59,619 nucleotides of DNA, from the NCBI GenBank assembly GCA_913020295.1, contig CAJWAA010000015.1, positions 1-59,619 on the forward strand, read 5' to 3'. Positions 18,293-26,901 of the stretch are shown one piece after another; the first letter of the stretch is position 1; each line of letters opens with the position of its first letter. The position numbers and the translations under genes were made by a program. The notes below the pieces were generated by a model. It saw nothing but the letters and a program-made list of their open reading frames with translations. It did no database searches and was not told the origin of the DNA. Source of the DNA: an uncultured Flavobacteriaceae bacterium. Lineage in GTDB: Bacteria; Bacteroidota; Bacteroidia; Flavobacteriales; Flavobacteriaceae.

Positions 18293-20209
18293 ATGAATAA
18301 GAAAAAAATTATTTACCAGCCTCCCGGCGCATTTGAGGAACATCGTTTTGAAAAACTTCACAATGTAATCTTCGACTCCTCTCTATCTGGTTCTCGTGCC
18401 GTAGCTTATGAAATAGCAACACTTATCAGACAGAAGCAAAATGAAGGATTGCCTTGCGTATTAGGACTGGCTACTGGATCTTCTCCCATTAGTGTCTACA
18501 ACCAATTAATTAAACTTCATAAGGACGAGGGCTTGAGTTTTAAAAACGTGATCACTTTCAATCTTGATGAATATTTTGGGCTAAAACCTAACGATATTAA
18601 TAGTTATCACTTTTTTATGCACGAAAACCTATTTGATCACATTGATATTAAAGCTGAAAATATCAATATTCCTTCCGGAAACCTTGATCGAAAAAAAATA
18701 AGGGATTACTGTAAAGCCTATGAAAAAAAAATAAATCAGCTGGGAGGGCTCGATTTTCAGCTTCTTGGGATAGGAAGGACTGGACATGTTGGTTTTAATG
18801 AACCGGGGTCCAATATAAATTCGCAAACACGTTTAGTGACTTTAGATCATCTTACGCGATATGATGCTGCAGGAGCCTTTTATGGTATTGAAAACGTCCC
18901 CAGTAAGGCTATAACTATGGGGATTAAAACGATTCTTTCAGCAAAGCGTATTGTGCTTTTGGCCTGGGGGACTAATAAAAGTAAAATCATACAAAAAGCG
19001 GTAGAAGGAAATTTAAATCCTAAAATACCTACAACCTATCTTCAAGAACATAACAATACTACTTTGGTTCTAGATCGTCAGTCAGCTTCTGGATTAGCTC
19101 GAATTAAAACACCTTGGATTACAGGAAACTGTGATTGGAGTGACCCCTCTAACTTATGTAAAGCGGTTTATTGGTTATGTAAAAAAACGGACAAATCCAT
19201 ATTAAAACTAACAGAGGAAGACTATCGTCAAAACGGGATGTCTGAACTTTTAATTTTAGAGGGTAATTATTACGATCTCAATATTAAAATGTTCAATCGT
19301 CTACAAAACACCATCACAGGTTGGCCAGGGGGAAAACCCAAGGCTGACGACAGTAATCGTCCAGAACGTGCTTTGCCCATGAAAAAACGATGCATCATTT
19401 TCAGCCCACATCCTGATGACGATGTAATCTCAATGGGAGGTACTTTTGATCGCTTGGTTGCACAAGGGCATGAGGTTCATGTTGCCTACCAGACTTCAGG
19501 AAATATTGCTGTATCTGATGAAGAAGCACTTAAGTATATTGAGGTTGTTTCTGACATTAGTGAAGATCCCTCGGTGTGTGATGATTTGAAAAAAGAATTA
19601 TTAAATAAAGATAAAAATACCATTGACTCGGTGGCCTTACGAGAACTAAAAGGAGCCATTAGAAAAAGGGAGTCATTAGCTGCCACGCGCTATATAGGAA
19701 TTCCCGACACTCAAGTCCATTTCTTAAATCTTCCATTTTACGAGAGCGGTAAAGTCAAAAAAAATCTACCCTCTGAAAAAGATATGAATATTACAAGTCA
19801 ACTGATCAAAAAGGTTAAACCCCATCAGATATATGCTGCGGGTGACCTAGCCGATCCCCACGGAACTCATCGTATTTGTTTAGACATATTATTCGATTCA
19901 ATAAATCAACTCAAGTCAGAATCATTTATGAAGGATTGTTGGGTTTGGCTCTACAGAGGAGCTTGGCAAGAATTTGAGGTCTACGAGATCGAAATGGCAG
20001 TTCCGATGAGTCCCGATCAAGTTTTACGAAAGCGAAAAGCAATATTTTGCCACCAATCTCAAAAAGACAGCGTTATGTTTCAAGGGAGTGATGATCGAGA
20101 GTTTTGGGTTCGTGCCGAGGATAGAAATCGTTTAAGTGCAAAACGATACAGAGATTTGGGACTTTCAGATTATCAGGCAATGGAGTTATTTCAGCGTTAT
20201 CATTTTTAA
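18293..20209 (+). CDS. nagB: Glucosamine-6-phosphate deaminase fused to a PIG-L (LmbE-like) domain
   Basis: The N-terminal half (about 20-290) is NagB: GLATGSSPISVYNQL, NLDEYFGL with the catalytic Asp near 92 and LGIGRTGHVGFNEPG with the His near 165. The C-terminal half (about 365-638) is PIG-L-like, with FSPHPDDDVISMGG and LADPHGTHR as zinc-site motifs. NagB turns GlcN-6-P into fructose-6-P and ammonia; the PIG-L domain is a zinc deacetylase fold. This fusion is common in Bacteroidota. ATG at 18293 is preferred to TTG at 18266. In other NagBs an Asp stands where T163 is here. Confidence 0.92.
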   Translation: MNKKKIIYQPPGAFEEHRFEKLHNVIFDSSLSGSRAVAYEIATLIRQKQNEGLPCVLGLATGSSPISVYNQLIKLHKDEGLSFKNVITFNLDEYFGLKPNDINSYHFFMHENLFDHIDIKAENINIPSGNLDRKKIRDYCKAYEKKINQLGGLDFQLLGIGRTGHVGFNEPGSNINSQTRLVTLDHLTRYDAAGAFYGIENVPSKAITMGIKTILSAKRIVLLAWGTNKSKIIQKAVEGNLNPKIPTTYLQEHNNTTLVLDRQSASGLARIKTPWITGNCDWSDPSNLCKAVYWLCKKTDKSILKLTEEDYRQNGMSELLILEGNYYDLNIKMFNRLQNTITGWPGGKPKADDSNRPERALPMKKRCIIFSPHPDDDVISMGGTFDRLVAQGHEVHVAYQTSGNIAVSDEEALKYIEVVSDISEDPSVCDDLKKELLNKDKNTIDSVALRELKGAIRKRESLAATRYIGIPDTQVHFLNLPFYESGKVKKNLPSEKDMNITSQLIKKVKPHQIYAAGDLADPHGTHRICLDILFDSINQLKSESFMKDCWVWLYRGAWQEFEVYEIEMAVPMSPDQVLRKRKAIFCHQSQKDSVMFQGSDDREFWVRAEDRNRLSAKRYRDLGLSDYQAMELFQRYHF

Positions 20210-20374
20210 ACCAAAATACCTCTGGGATTATTTTTATGGAGATCATTGAAAATAAAATAAACAAGATTTAACTTATGATAAGCCATGGTTTCCAAACATA
20301 CTCATCAAGGGAAAGGCAGCTAGATTGCCGAATGAAATGAAAATGGTATTTTAAAAAACTATAAAACAAATTTC

Positions 20375-21307
20375 ATGAATAGAAAACAATTTATATCAAT
20401 TGCTGGGGTTTCAACACTAGGTTTAGCATTTCCAGCTCAGCCCTTTTCAAGTGACAATTACACAAAAAACAAAATTTCCTTAGCACAGTGGTCCATGAAC
20501 AAATCTTTTTTCTCAGGAAAAAAAGATCCTCACAACTTTGCCGTATATGCAGCTAATATGGGGTTTGCAGGAGTCGAGTTTGTCAATCAATTTTATTTTG
20601 ACCAACTCAAAAATGGAACTACTTCCAGTAAAAACGTCAGTAGTTTAGCCAAAATACTTAATTCACGAGCTAATGACAATGATATTTCAAATGTTTTGAT
20701 CATGGTTGATGAGGAGGGAAATCTTGCTGATTCCTCTTCTAAAGTAATCAAAACTGCCATTGAACAACACAAAAAGTGGGTGGAGTTGGCTGCTGAGATT
20801 GGGTGTCATTCCATAAGAGTAAATCTTTCCGGAGAAAATGACCTCAAGAGGTGGATCGACAAGTCTGTAGAAGGTTTGAATGGACTTTGTGGGTTTGCAA
20901 AAACCATGGGAATAAATATTATTGTTGAAAATCACGGTGGTTTTTCTTCAAATGGGAGTTTTTTAGCACAAGTCATGAAAAAAACCAATCTAGACAACTG
21001 CGGAACCCTTCCGGATTTTGGAAATTTTTGCGTTGCCTACAGTCAGGGTAGCGATCCTGTTTGCGAAGAATGGTACGATATGTATAAAGGGGTTTCAGAA
21101 TTGATGCCCTTCGCCAAATCAGTTAGTGCCAAATCCTATGATTTTGATGATAATGGAAATGAAACCAAAATCGATTATGCCAAAATGATGGATATCATAA
21201 AAAAGAACAATTACAAGGGATTTATTGGTATAGAATACGAAGGCAGTCGCTTGGACGAAATAGAAGGTATTTTGGCTACCAAAAAATTAATTCAACGCTT
21301 TCTATAA
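20375..21307 (+). CDS. Exported sugar phosphate isomerase/epimerase-like TIM-barrel protein
   Basis: The 310-residue protein starts MNRKQFISIAGVSTLGLA, a signal sequence of Tat-like type without the twin arginine. The rest is an AP-endonuclease-2/xylose-isomerase TIM barrel: GFAGVEF, VENHGGFS, LPDFGNFC and FIGIEYEGS. These proteins isomerise or epimerise sugars or inositol derivatives. It lies 9 bases before the GH20 gene and is likely cotranscribed, suggesting a periplasmic role in processing hexosamine-derived sugars. Confidence 0.8.
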   Translation: MNRKQFISIAGVSTLGLAFPAQPFSSDNYTKNKISLAQWSMNKSFFSGKKDPHNFAVYAANMGFAGVEFVNQFYFDQLKNGTTSSKNVSSLAKILNSRANDNDISNVLIMVDEEGNLADSSSKVIKTAIEQHKKWVELAAEIGCHSIRVNLSGENDLKRWIDKSVEGLNGLCGFAKTMGINIIVENHGGFSSNGSFLAQVMKKTNLDNCGTLPDFGNFCVAYSQGSDPVCEEWYDMYKGVSELMPFAKSVSAKSYDFDDNGNETKIDYAKMMDIIKKNNYKGFIGIEYEGSRLDEIEGILATKKLIQRFL

Positions 21308-21316
21308 TAAATATAT

Positions 21317-22870
21317 ATGTGGCAATTTTCATTAAAAATATTTCTTGTAGTCAGTTTTATCCTGATATCGATGAGTTCCTGTAGCCCTCCTAAACCTATT
21401 TATAGTATAGATAATATTCCCTTTATTCCACTTCCATCATCGGTAACAACCTCTGATAAGGTTTTACCACTAAATGAGATTCAATCAATCAGAATATTAG
21501 GTGAAGATGAGCAGCTTATCTCAATGGCGCAAAATTTTAAAAGTTTTTGGAAAAACCACACCCAAGATGAGTTGCAAATTTCTCATGGGCAAATGAGTCA
21601 AGATAATACCATCACCCTCAAAATTAAAGAGGATTTTAAATCACATCCTGAAGCCTACAAATTAGAGATAAATAGTGACAAAATTGGTGTGTTTGCAAAA
21701 ACAGCTGAGGGGATTTTTAGAGGGTTAAAAACCCTTGAGCAAATGGTATTTCTTTGTAAGCTTGAAGGAAAAACTAATTTTTTATCTCTTCCTGGGGGCA
21801 TAATTACTGATCAACCAGGATATGAATACAGAGGAGCTATGCTCGATGTTGCAAGGCATTTCTTTTCGGTAGCTGATGTAAAAAGATATATTGATTTGTT
21901 GAGTATTTATAAAATCAACTTTCTACATTTTCATCTCTCAGACGACCAGGGTTGGAGAATTGAAATTAAGTCTTGGCCCAAGCTTACTAAAATCGGCGGA
22001 AAAACTCAAGTTGGAGGAGGAGAGGGAGGATTTTACACTCAGGAGGATTTCAAAGAGATAATAAAATATGCGGGAGATCGATTCATTACTATCGTTCCCG
22101 AAATTGACCTTCCCGGTCATACCAATGCTGCTTTGGCCTCTTATTCAGAACTTAATTGTAATGGTGAAGCTACAGCTCTTTACACCGGGATTGAGGTAGG
22201 GTTTTCCACTTTATGCGTGGATAAAGAGATTACCTATTTGTTTGTAGAGGATGTGATTAGAGAGATAAGTGAAATTTCTCCTGGTCCCTTTTTTCATATT
22301 GGAGGAGACGAGTCACATGTTACTCCCCAAGCCGACTTCAACCTTTTTATGGATCGCACTCTCTCAATCGTAAAAAAATACAATAAAACCCCCATGGGCT
22401 GGTATGAACTCATAACTGCAGACATTTCTGAAGAAACACTTTTACAATATTGGGCGAAAACAGAAGATTTTTCTAAAGTTATCCCAAAAAAATCTAAGTT
22501 ACTGATCTCAGCATCATCTTACAGCTATTTGGATATGAAGTACGATAGCATGACTCCTTTAGGATTGAATTGGGCAGGATATTTACCTGTTAAAAAGGCC
22601 TATGAGTGGGATCCTCTTACATTGGTTCCCGATTTGGATTCTGAACAAATTATTGGCTTGGAGGCCCCTTTATGGAGTGAAACATTAGAGAATTTTGACG
22701 ACATTGCCTTTATGGCTTTTCCAAGGATTTTGGGTCATGCAGAAATTGGATGGACCGATGTCAACCTGAGAAAATGGAACGATTTTTCTAATAGATTATC
22801 CCATCATGGACCACTTTTGAGGGCTTTAGGGGTAAAATATTACCCTGCACCAGAGATTGATTGGAAATAA
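21317..22870 (+). CDS. Beta-N-acetylhexosaminidase, GH20 lipoprotein
   Basis: The 517-residue protein has a lipoprotein signal (lipobox ending at SSC near 22), a GH20 N-terminal domain (about 35-165) and the catalytic barrel: HFHLSDDQGWRIEIKSWP, VPEIDLPGHTNAALASY and HIGGDES near 330, the Asp-Glu pair used in substrate-assisted catalysis. It removes terminal GlcNAc or GalNAc from chitin oligomers and glycans outside the inner membrane. It provides the sugar for the nagB pathway upstream. Confidence 0.93.
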   Translation: MWQFSLKIFLVVSFILISMSSCSPPKPIYSIDNIPFIPLPSSVTTSDKVLPLNEIQSIRILGEDEQLISMAQNFKSFWKNHTQDELQISHGQMSQDNTITLKIKEDFKSHPEAYKLEINSDKIGVFAKTAEGIFRGLKTLEQMVFLCKLEGKTNFLSLPGGIITDQPGYEYRGAMLDVARHFFSVADVKRYIDLLSIYKINFLHFHLSDDQGWRIEIKSWPKLTKIGGKTQVGGGEGGFYTQEDFKEIIKYAGDRFITIVPEIDLPGHTNAALASYSELNCNGEATALYTGIEVGFSTLCVDKEITYLFVEDVIREISEISPGPFFHIGGDESHVTPQADFNLFMDRTLSIVKKYNKTPMGWYELITADISEETLLQYWAKTEDFSKVIPKKSKLLISASSYSYLDMKYDSMTPLGLNWAGYLPVKKAYEWDPLTLVPDLDSEQIIGLEAPLWSETLENFDDIAFMAFPRILGHAEIGWTDVNLRKWNDFSNRLSHHGPLLRALGVKYYPAPEIDWK

Positions 22871-22899
22871 ATCCTTTATTTACTTTCAAGATTAGCGCT

Positions 22900-23493
22900 C
22901 TATAGTCGTCTAACCTTTAGATTTCGCCATTTTACCTTTATACCACCACCACTGTGAATTTGAAGTGCAATGGATCCTTTTCCATCCCCTAATTTTTGAT
23001 CTGTTAATGAAATCATACGAGTGCCATTAATCCATGTGATAACTTTATCTCCCTCAACTTTGATCTTCATTTTATTCCAATCCCCCATTTTAAGAGCTTT
23101 ATCTTTTTCAGGCTTAGGTTTAATTAACCAGCCCCTTCCATAAGATTCGTATATCCCACCGCTGTTTTTTCCAGGAGGAGCAACCTCTACTTGCCAACCA
23201 CTTATTTTGGTACCCTCTAAGGTCGATCGGAAAAAAACACCACTATTTCCATTGGCTTCCTGTTTGAATTCTAATGTAAGAATAAAGTCGTCGTAGTATT
23301 TTTCGGTTGATAGGTAACCGTATTTTTCCTCTGGTCCACTTTCACAGACCAGAAGTCCGTTTTCAACATACCAAAGTTCAGTTCCATGGACATTCCATCC
23401 ACTTAAATCTATTCCATTGAAAAGTGTGGCTTTTTGAGCATTAATAGAGACTGCCGCTAAGTATAATAATATAAAAGTAATTGTGTGTTTCAT
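22900..23493 (-). CDS. DUF1080 (3-keto-disaccharide hydrolase-type) exported protein
   Basis: The 197-residue protein starts at ATG 23493 with a signal peptide (about 1-20, ending SINAQ). The jelly-roll domain shows LFNGIDLSGW at its start, FRSTLEGTKISGWQVEV and IALQIHSGGGIKVKWRN at the end, which are typical DUF1080 motifs. The family is concanavalin-like and acts on carbohydrates. An upstream in-frame ATG at 23535 would add 14 residues before the signal peptide and is unlikely. It is convergent with the GH20 gene. Confidence 0.88.
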   Translation of the reverse strand: MKHTITFILLYLAAVSINAQKATLFNGIDLSGWNVHGTELWYVENGLLVCESGPEEKYGYLSTEKYYDDFILTLEFKQEANGNSGVFFRSTLEGTKISGWQVEVAPPGKNSGGIYESYGRGWLIKPKPEKDKALKMGDWNKMKIKVEGDKVITWINGTRMISLTDQKLGDGKGSIALQIHSGGGIKVKWRNLKVRRL

Positions 23494-23878
23494 TTTTGAA
23501 GATTTTTTCAATTTAACTAAATTTATGGGATTCATTGTGTTATCAATATTATCAAAAGTATGTTACATCATTTAATGGGATTCGGGATTTTACGTGTAGG
23601 ATCATTTTTTAATTAAATTAGATTCCCTAATAGGTACCCCATATTTTTCTCTAATACTTCTTTTCTGTAATGTTATTCTTTTTTAAGTGGGTAACTCTTT
23701 AGAAATATCGAACATAAATCTTGATCTTATATATAAAATTAAAATTTATTGTATAATGACGCTAATTTTGAAAGAATAACTCTGTTCCAGTATTTAATCT
23801 AATGATAAACTATTTTTTGCACAACAGAGATACTAAATGTTATTACACTTGATTACTTGTAAATTGAAAAAATTAGTT
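23494..23878. other. AT-rich intergenic region without recognisable genes
   Basis: About 385 bases between the DUF1080 gene and the fur-like pseudogene. No family resemblance was found in any frame; it may hold further decayed sequence. Confidence 0.4.
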
Positions 23879-24257
23879 TTAATTAATGCAATTTTGACAC
23901 ATACCTTGAATTAAGATTTGAGATGAAAAGATTTTACGATTTTGTATTTCAGGAATAATGACTTCTACTTTTAAGCAATCGATTTCACCAAATTGAATAC
24001 ATTCAAAATTAGGATGTAAATCCTCATGTTTTGATTTTGTGCAATTGCTGCATATTGCATATCACTTGACACCATCTTTACCGATGAAAGTATGCAAAAT
24101 ACCATCATCTACAAGATTTTCTAAACCTCTATATATTGGTTTTGTTTAATTTCGAATCGAGTCTTTTTATAAGTTCAATTGTTGAAATTGCTGTTGTTTG
24201 ATTTTCAAATTCCTGCATCAATAATTCTATTGATTTGGTTTTTCTTATTATACCCAT
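23879..24257 (-). pseudogene. Fur-family metalloregulator, broken (Zur/Fur-like)
   Basis: Read from ATG at 24257 the strand encodes a Fur-like protein in two pieces. The first has the winged-helix N terminus up to NKTNI. A frameshift lies in a TA repeat at about 24129-24135; an in-register reading then gives RGLENLVDDGILHTF. An in-frame TGA follows at 24062-24064, after which YAICSNC, HEDLHPNF and a final CQNC match the Fur metal-binding half to the stop at 23879. One expected zinc Cys also appears as Phe (CIQF). Length and order equal a full Fur gene, so two disabling lesions explain it better than chance. Confidence 0.82.
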
Positions 24258-24264
24258 CAGTCTT

Positions 24265-24283
24265 ATTGCAACTTTGTTGCAAT
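24265..24283. promoter_or_regulatory. Perfect palindrome, probable operator of the fur-like/merC locus
   Basis: ATTGCAAC-TTT-GTTGCAAT is an 8-bp perfect inverted repeat with a 3-base spacer. It lies between the divergent fur-like pseudogene (start 24257) and the MerC gene (start 24324), where a Fur/Zur-type repressor would act on both. No T-tract follows, so it is not a terminator. Binding by a Fur protein is inferred. Confidence 0.6.
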
Positions 24284-24323
24284 AATTAAATTCTTTATTA
24301 AATTTGTTAAAAAAAATTCATAG

Positions 24324-24704
24324 TTGAAAAGTATTAAATTTTTAACAAATAACTCAGATTTATTTGGAGTATTGACCTGTTCACTTTGCCTGGTACACTG
24401 TATCTCCACTCCGTTAATTGTCATTTCATTGTCATCTTTGAATACAAAATTATTAATGACGTATTCTTGGTGGAGTAATTTGGATTATGTATTTCTGATT
24501 ATTTCTTTTTTTATGGTTTATTTCTCAACCCAAATTACAACAGTAAAGAGGATGAAGTATTTTTTTTGGTTAAGTTGGTTTTCCCTCTTTTTACTAATCA
24601 TCAATGAGAAAACAGAGTTATATGAATTTTCAGAGTTTGCTACTTACTCAATAATTTCAGTGCTTTCTTTGTTACACCTTTATAACCTAAAATTCTGTAG
24701 ATGA
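24324..24704 (+). CDS. MerC domain-containing membrane protein
   Basis: The 126-residue protein has about four membrane segments and the MerC-type Cys motif TCSLCLVHCISTPL near 18-31, WW then LDYVFLIISF in the middle, and HLYNLKFC at the end. MerC proteins carry Hg2+ in mer operons, but chromosomal copies in Bacteroidota lie next to fur/zur and CobW genes and are probably linked to zinc. The start is TTG. Its stop overlaps the start of the CobW fragment. The frame is intact although its neighbours are broken. Confidence 0.8.
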   Translation: MKSIKFLTNNSDLFGVLTCSLCLVHCISTPLIVISLSSLNTKLLMTYSWWSNLDYVFLIISFFMVYFSTQITTVKRMKYFFWLSWFSLFLLIINEKTELYEFSEFATYSIISVLSLLHLYNLKFCR

Positions 24705-24934
24705 TTGAAACAAGACTACCTGTTACAGTTTTAAGTGGTTTTTTGGGTTCTGTAAAGATTACTCTTTTTGATCATGTTTTACATAACAAGGATGAATTTA
24801 AAGTTGCAGTTATTGTCAATAAAAAATATAAAGGCGAAAATTATTTTTACAATAGCCTTGGTAATGCCTTGACATTGGATTCAACAACATTAGAATCTAT
24901 TAAACGTTTAGTCTGTAGGCGCACAATATTATAA
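24701..24934 (+). pseudogene. CobW/ZigA-type GTPase, N-terminal fragment with damaged Walker A
   Basis: The first 40 residues match the N terminus of CobW-family zinc metallochaperone GTPases (LPVTVLSGFLG, then HVLHNKDEFKVAVIVN). The Walker A loop reads GFLGSVKITL where the family has GxxGxGKTTL, so a Gly and a Thr needed for nucleotide binding are gone. After residue 40 the similarity stops and the frame ends at 77 residues, against roughly 400 in full proteins. It overlaps the MerC stop by 4 bases. I take it as a decayed gene. Confidence 0.72.
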
Positions 24935-25263
24935 ACATTTACCTTGTCCTTTCAGAGCAAAATAAAATTGCGATTGATGCAGTGGAAGGACAAGGTTTTC
25001 TTAAAATTCATGGACTTCAAAATTTCAATAATTCGATAAATCAAAGTAAAAAACAATTTGAATTATTTTGGAAAACAAGTGAACCAGTGTTCTCTATACT
25101 TTCATATTACCTTAATCAAAAAATTAGACAACTACAATTATATTTTAGTTATATATTAACTCAAAGCGTCAACCTTGAAGGTAAAATTTATATTAAAACT
25201 CAAAACAAATTTGTTGATATTTACCCTGATATTGTATGTTTGAGAGAATATAGTTTAAAATAA
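24919..25263 (+). pseudogene. Possible remnant of a LytTR-type response regulator
   Basis: The open frame after the TAG at 24916 has no good start; a GTG at 24982 is internal. The stretch around IAIDAVEGQGFLKIHGLQNF resembles the end of a receiver domain, where a Lys-Pro pair is expected (KIH here). The stretch IYIKTQNKFVDIYPDIVCLR resembles the start of a LytTR DNA-binding domain, which is then cut off by the stop. Identification is by eye on weak similarity; it could be an unrelated ORF. Confidence 0.35.
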
Positions 25264-25473
25264 ATAGACATAGAATTATAGAGTCTGTTTGTTAGGTACA
25301 TCAATATTCGAATTAATTGAGAGCTATGAAAAATAGCAAGATTTTAAAAAAAAATAATGAACCACAAATTTGAATCCTCTCTTAATGTTAATCCATTGAA
25401 TTAAAGTTGATAAAGATGATTCCAATAAAAACAGCTATACTTTTTAAAGGGATATCCTTTTTTATTGTTCTAG

Positions 25474-25547
25474 TAGCGAGAGGGAGACTTGAACTCCCGA
25501 CCTCCGGGTTATGAATCCGACGCTCTAACCGGCTGAGCTACCTCGCC
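25474..25547 (-). tRNA. tRNA-Met (CAT anticodon)
   Basis: A full cloverleaf of 74 bases is visible on the minus strand. The D arm contains AGCTCAGCCGGTTAGAGC, the anticodon loop is TTCATAA (anticodon CAT) and the T arm contains GGGAGTTCAAGTCTCCC. The acceptor stem pairs GGCGAGG with its 3' partner including G-T pairs. There is no encoded CCA. A CAT anticodon could also be Ile2 after lysidine modification; elongator Met is preferred. Confidence 0.9.
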
Positions 25548-25559
25548 ATTTTCAATGCG

Positions 25560-25567
25560 CAAATATA
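25560..25567 (-). promoter_or_regulatory. -7 box upstream of tRNA-Met
   Basis: The minus strand reads TATATTTG, matching TAnnTTTG, 13 bases before the tRNA 5' end. Confidence 0.45.
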
Positions 25568-25664
25568 AAATTATAATTTTTAGCGAGGTTTGAACTTTCA
25601 AAAAAAATTATCACTTTGAGTGGCACCTAAACTTTTTTATATATATTAACACAAAATTGCCTTA

Positions 25665-26057
25665 ATGAGTAAAAAAACTTTTTTTTCTGTTGAGTACGAT
25701 TTCCATGCCTCCCCTCAGCTATTGTATCAATACCTTTCAACACCATCTGGTTTGTCAGAATGGTTTGCTGATAACGTCAACTCTAGGGGTGAAAATTTCC
25801 TTTTTATTTGGGATGACACTGAAGAAAAGGCCAAACTGATTCAGAATAAATCCAATGAAAGAATCAGATTTCAATGGGATAATGGTAAAGAGGATGATGG
25901 TGACTATTATTTTGAATTTAAAATCGAGGTCGATGAGATCACCAAGGATGTCTCATTGGTTGTTTCAGACTTTGCTGACGAGGATGAATTGGAGGAGTCC
26001 AAATTACTCTGGGATAGTCTCATTTTTGACCTTAAACAAGTTCTAGGTTCTTCCTAA
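25665..26057 (+). CDS. START/AHSA1-like domain protein
   Basis: This is a soluble 130-residue protein with the SRPBCC/START-like fold. YDFHASPQLLYQYLSTPSGL and SEWFADNV at the N terminus are conserved in a short flavobacterial family annotated START-like. The middle is very acidic (about residues 70-110). Ligand and function are unknown. It lies 10 bases before the aminotransferase gene and is likely cotranscribed. Confidence 0.8.
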   Translation: MSKKTFFSVEYDFHASPQLLYQYLSTPSGLSEWFADNVNSRGENFLFIWDDTEEKAKLIQNKSNERIRFQWDNGKEDDGDYYFEFKIEVDEITKDVSLVVSDFADEDELEESKLLWDSLIFDLKQVLGSS

Positions 26058-26067
26058 ATCTTTTTTA

Positions 26068-26901
26068 ATGATTAATTTTGACGGTAATTGTTTTCACAGT
26101 TTTAAGACTGCTCCTGAGGAACTACTGCATAAGCTTACTTTTCTTCCAATCCATACCCATCATTTGATTGCATTTAAGGGTAAAATAACCTTATTAGAGG
26201 CTCATTATTTTTCAATAATGGCTACATTAAGGAGATCAAGAGTAGAGATTCCAATGCAATATACTTTAGAATTTTTTCAGGAACAGTTGGATCGGCTTAA
26301 TGATTTTAACTCCTCCCATGCAGATTTTCAACAGCTTAGTATTAAGTTTTATAGAAAACAAAATCCCACTCAAGATGTTAAAGTGACATCAATTTGTTTT
26401 TTGATGCAATTTGAGAAAGTTTTTTGGGATGGTAGAACACTTGAAATAACACTTTATAAAGATCACTATATATTTGCAAATGACTATTCTAATCGTTTTC
26501 AAACCAACGAATCTTTAAGAAATTTAGCAAAAGTTTTTGCCTATGAAAACGGTTTTGGAGTCGCATTGCTTCTGAACGACCAAAAACGGTTGGTTGAGAG
26601 TACCAATGGTAGTTTCTTTTTAATTGAACAAGATATTATTCAAACTCCTGCAATATCTGAGGGATCAATTGATGATGTGTTTCGTAAAGCTTTTATAGAT
26701 TTTCTTAGAAATGAAATGGAATTTAAGCTAATTGAAACTGAGATACCTATATTTTCAATCCAACAAGCCCAAGAAATGTTTTTGATCTCCCCAATATTTG
26801 GATTCGTACATATAAGTCAATTCCGAAAGAAAAAATTTGAAGTCAAAATATCAAATAGGTTGCGTGATGCTTTTTTGACTTACTTGAAGAATCAATTGTG
26901 A
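26068..26901 (+). CDS. Aminotransferase class IV family protein
   Basis: The 277-residue protein follows the class IV (fold type IV PLP) pattern. It starts with a short INFDGN strand, has RRSRVEIPMQYTLEFFQEQL in the first domain and ends with VHISQFRKKKF. The segment GVALLLNDQKRLVESTNGSFFLIE matches the cofactor-phosphate region (E.T..N.F). Relatives are branched-chain aminotransferases and 4-amino-4-deoxychorismate lyase (PabC). The usual catalytic lysine position could not be fixed by eye, so the reaction is open. The end overlaps the convergent YqgE gene by 10 bases. Confidence 0.72.
   Translation: MINFDGNCFHSFKTAPEELLHKLTFLPIHTHHLIAFKGKITLLEAHYFSIMATLRRSRVEIPMQYTLEFFQEQLDRLNDFNSSHADFQQLSIKFYRKQNPTQDVKVTSICFLMQFEKVFWDGRTLEITLYKDHYIFANDYSNRFQTNESLRNLAKVFAYENGFGVALLLNDQKRLVESTNGSFFLIEQDIIQTPAISEGSIDDVFRKAFIDFLRNEMEFKLIETEIPIFSIQQAQEMFLISPIFGFVHISQFRKKKFEVKISNRLRDAFLTYLKNQL

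Noticed and set aside
24265-24283. Palindrome considered as a terminator
   Set aside because: No T-tract on either side and it lies between divergent starts, so an operator fits better.
24982-25263. GTG-started 93-codon ORF as a real gene
   Set aside because: The frame is open further upstream to 24919, the GTG is internal to the similarity, and the product ends inside a domain.
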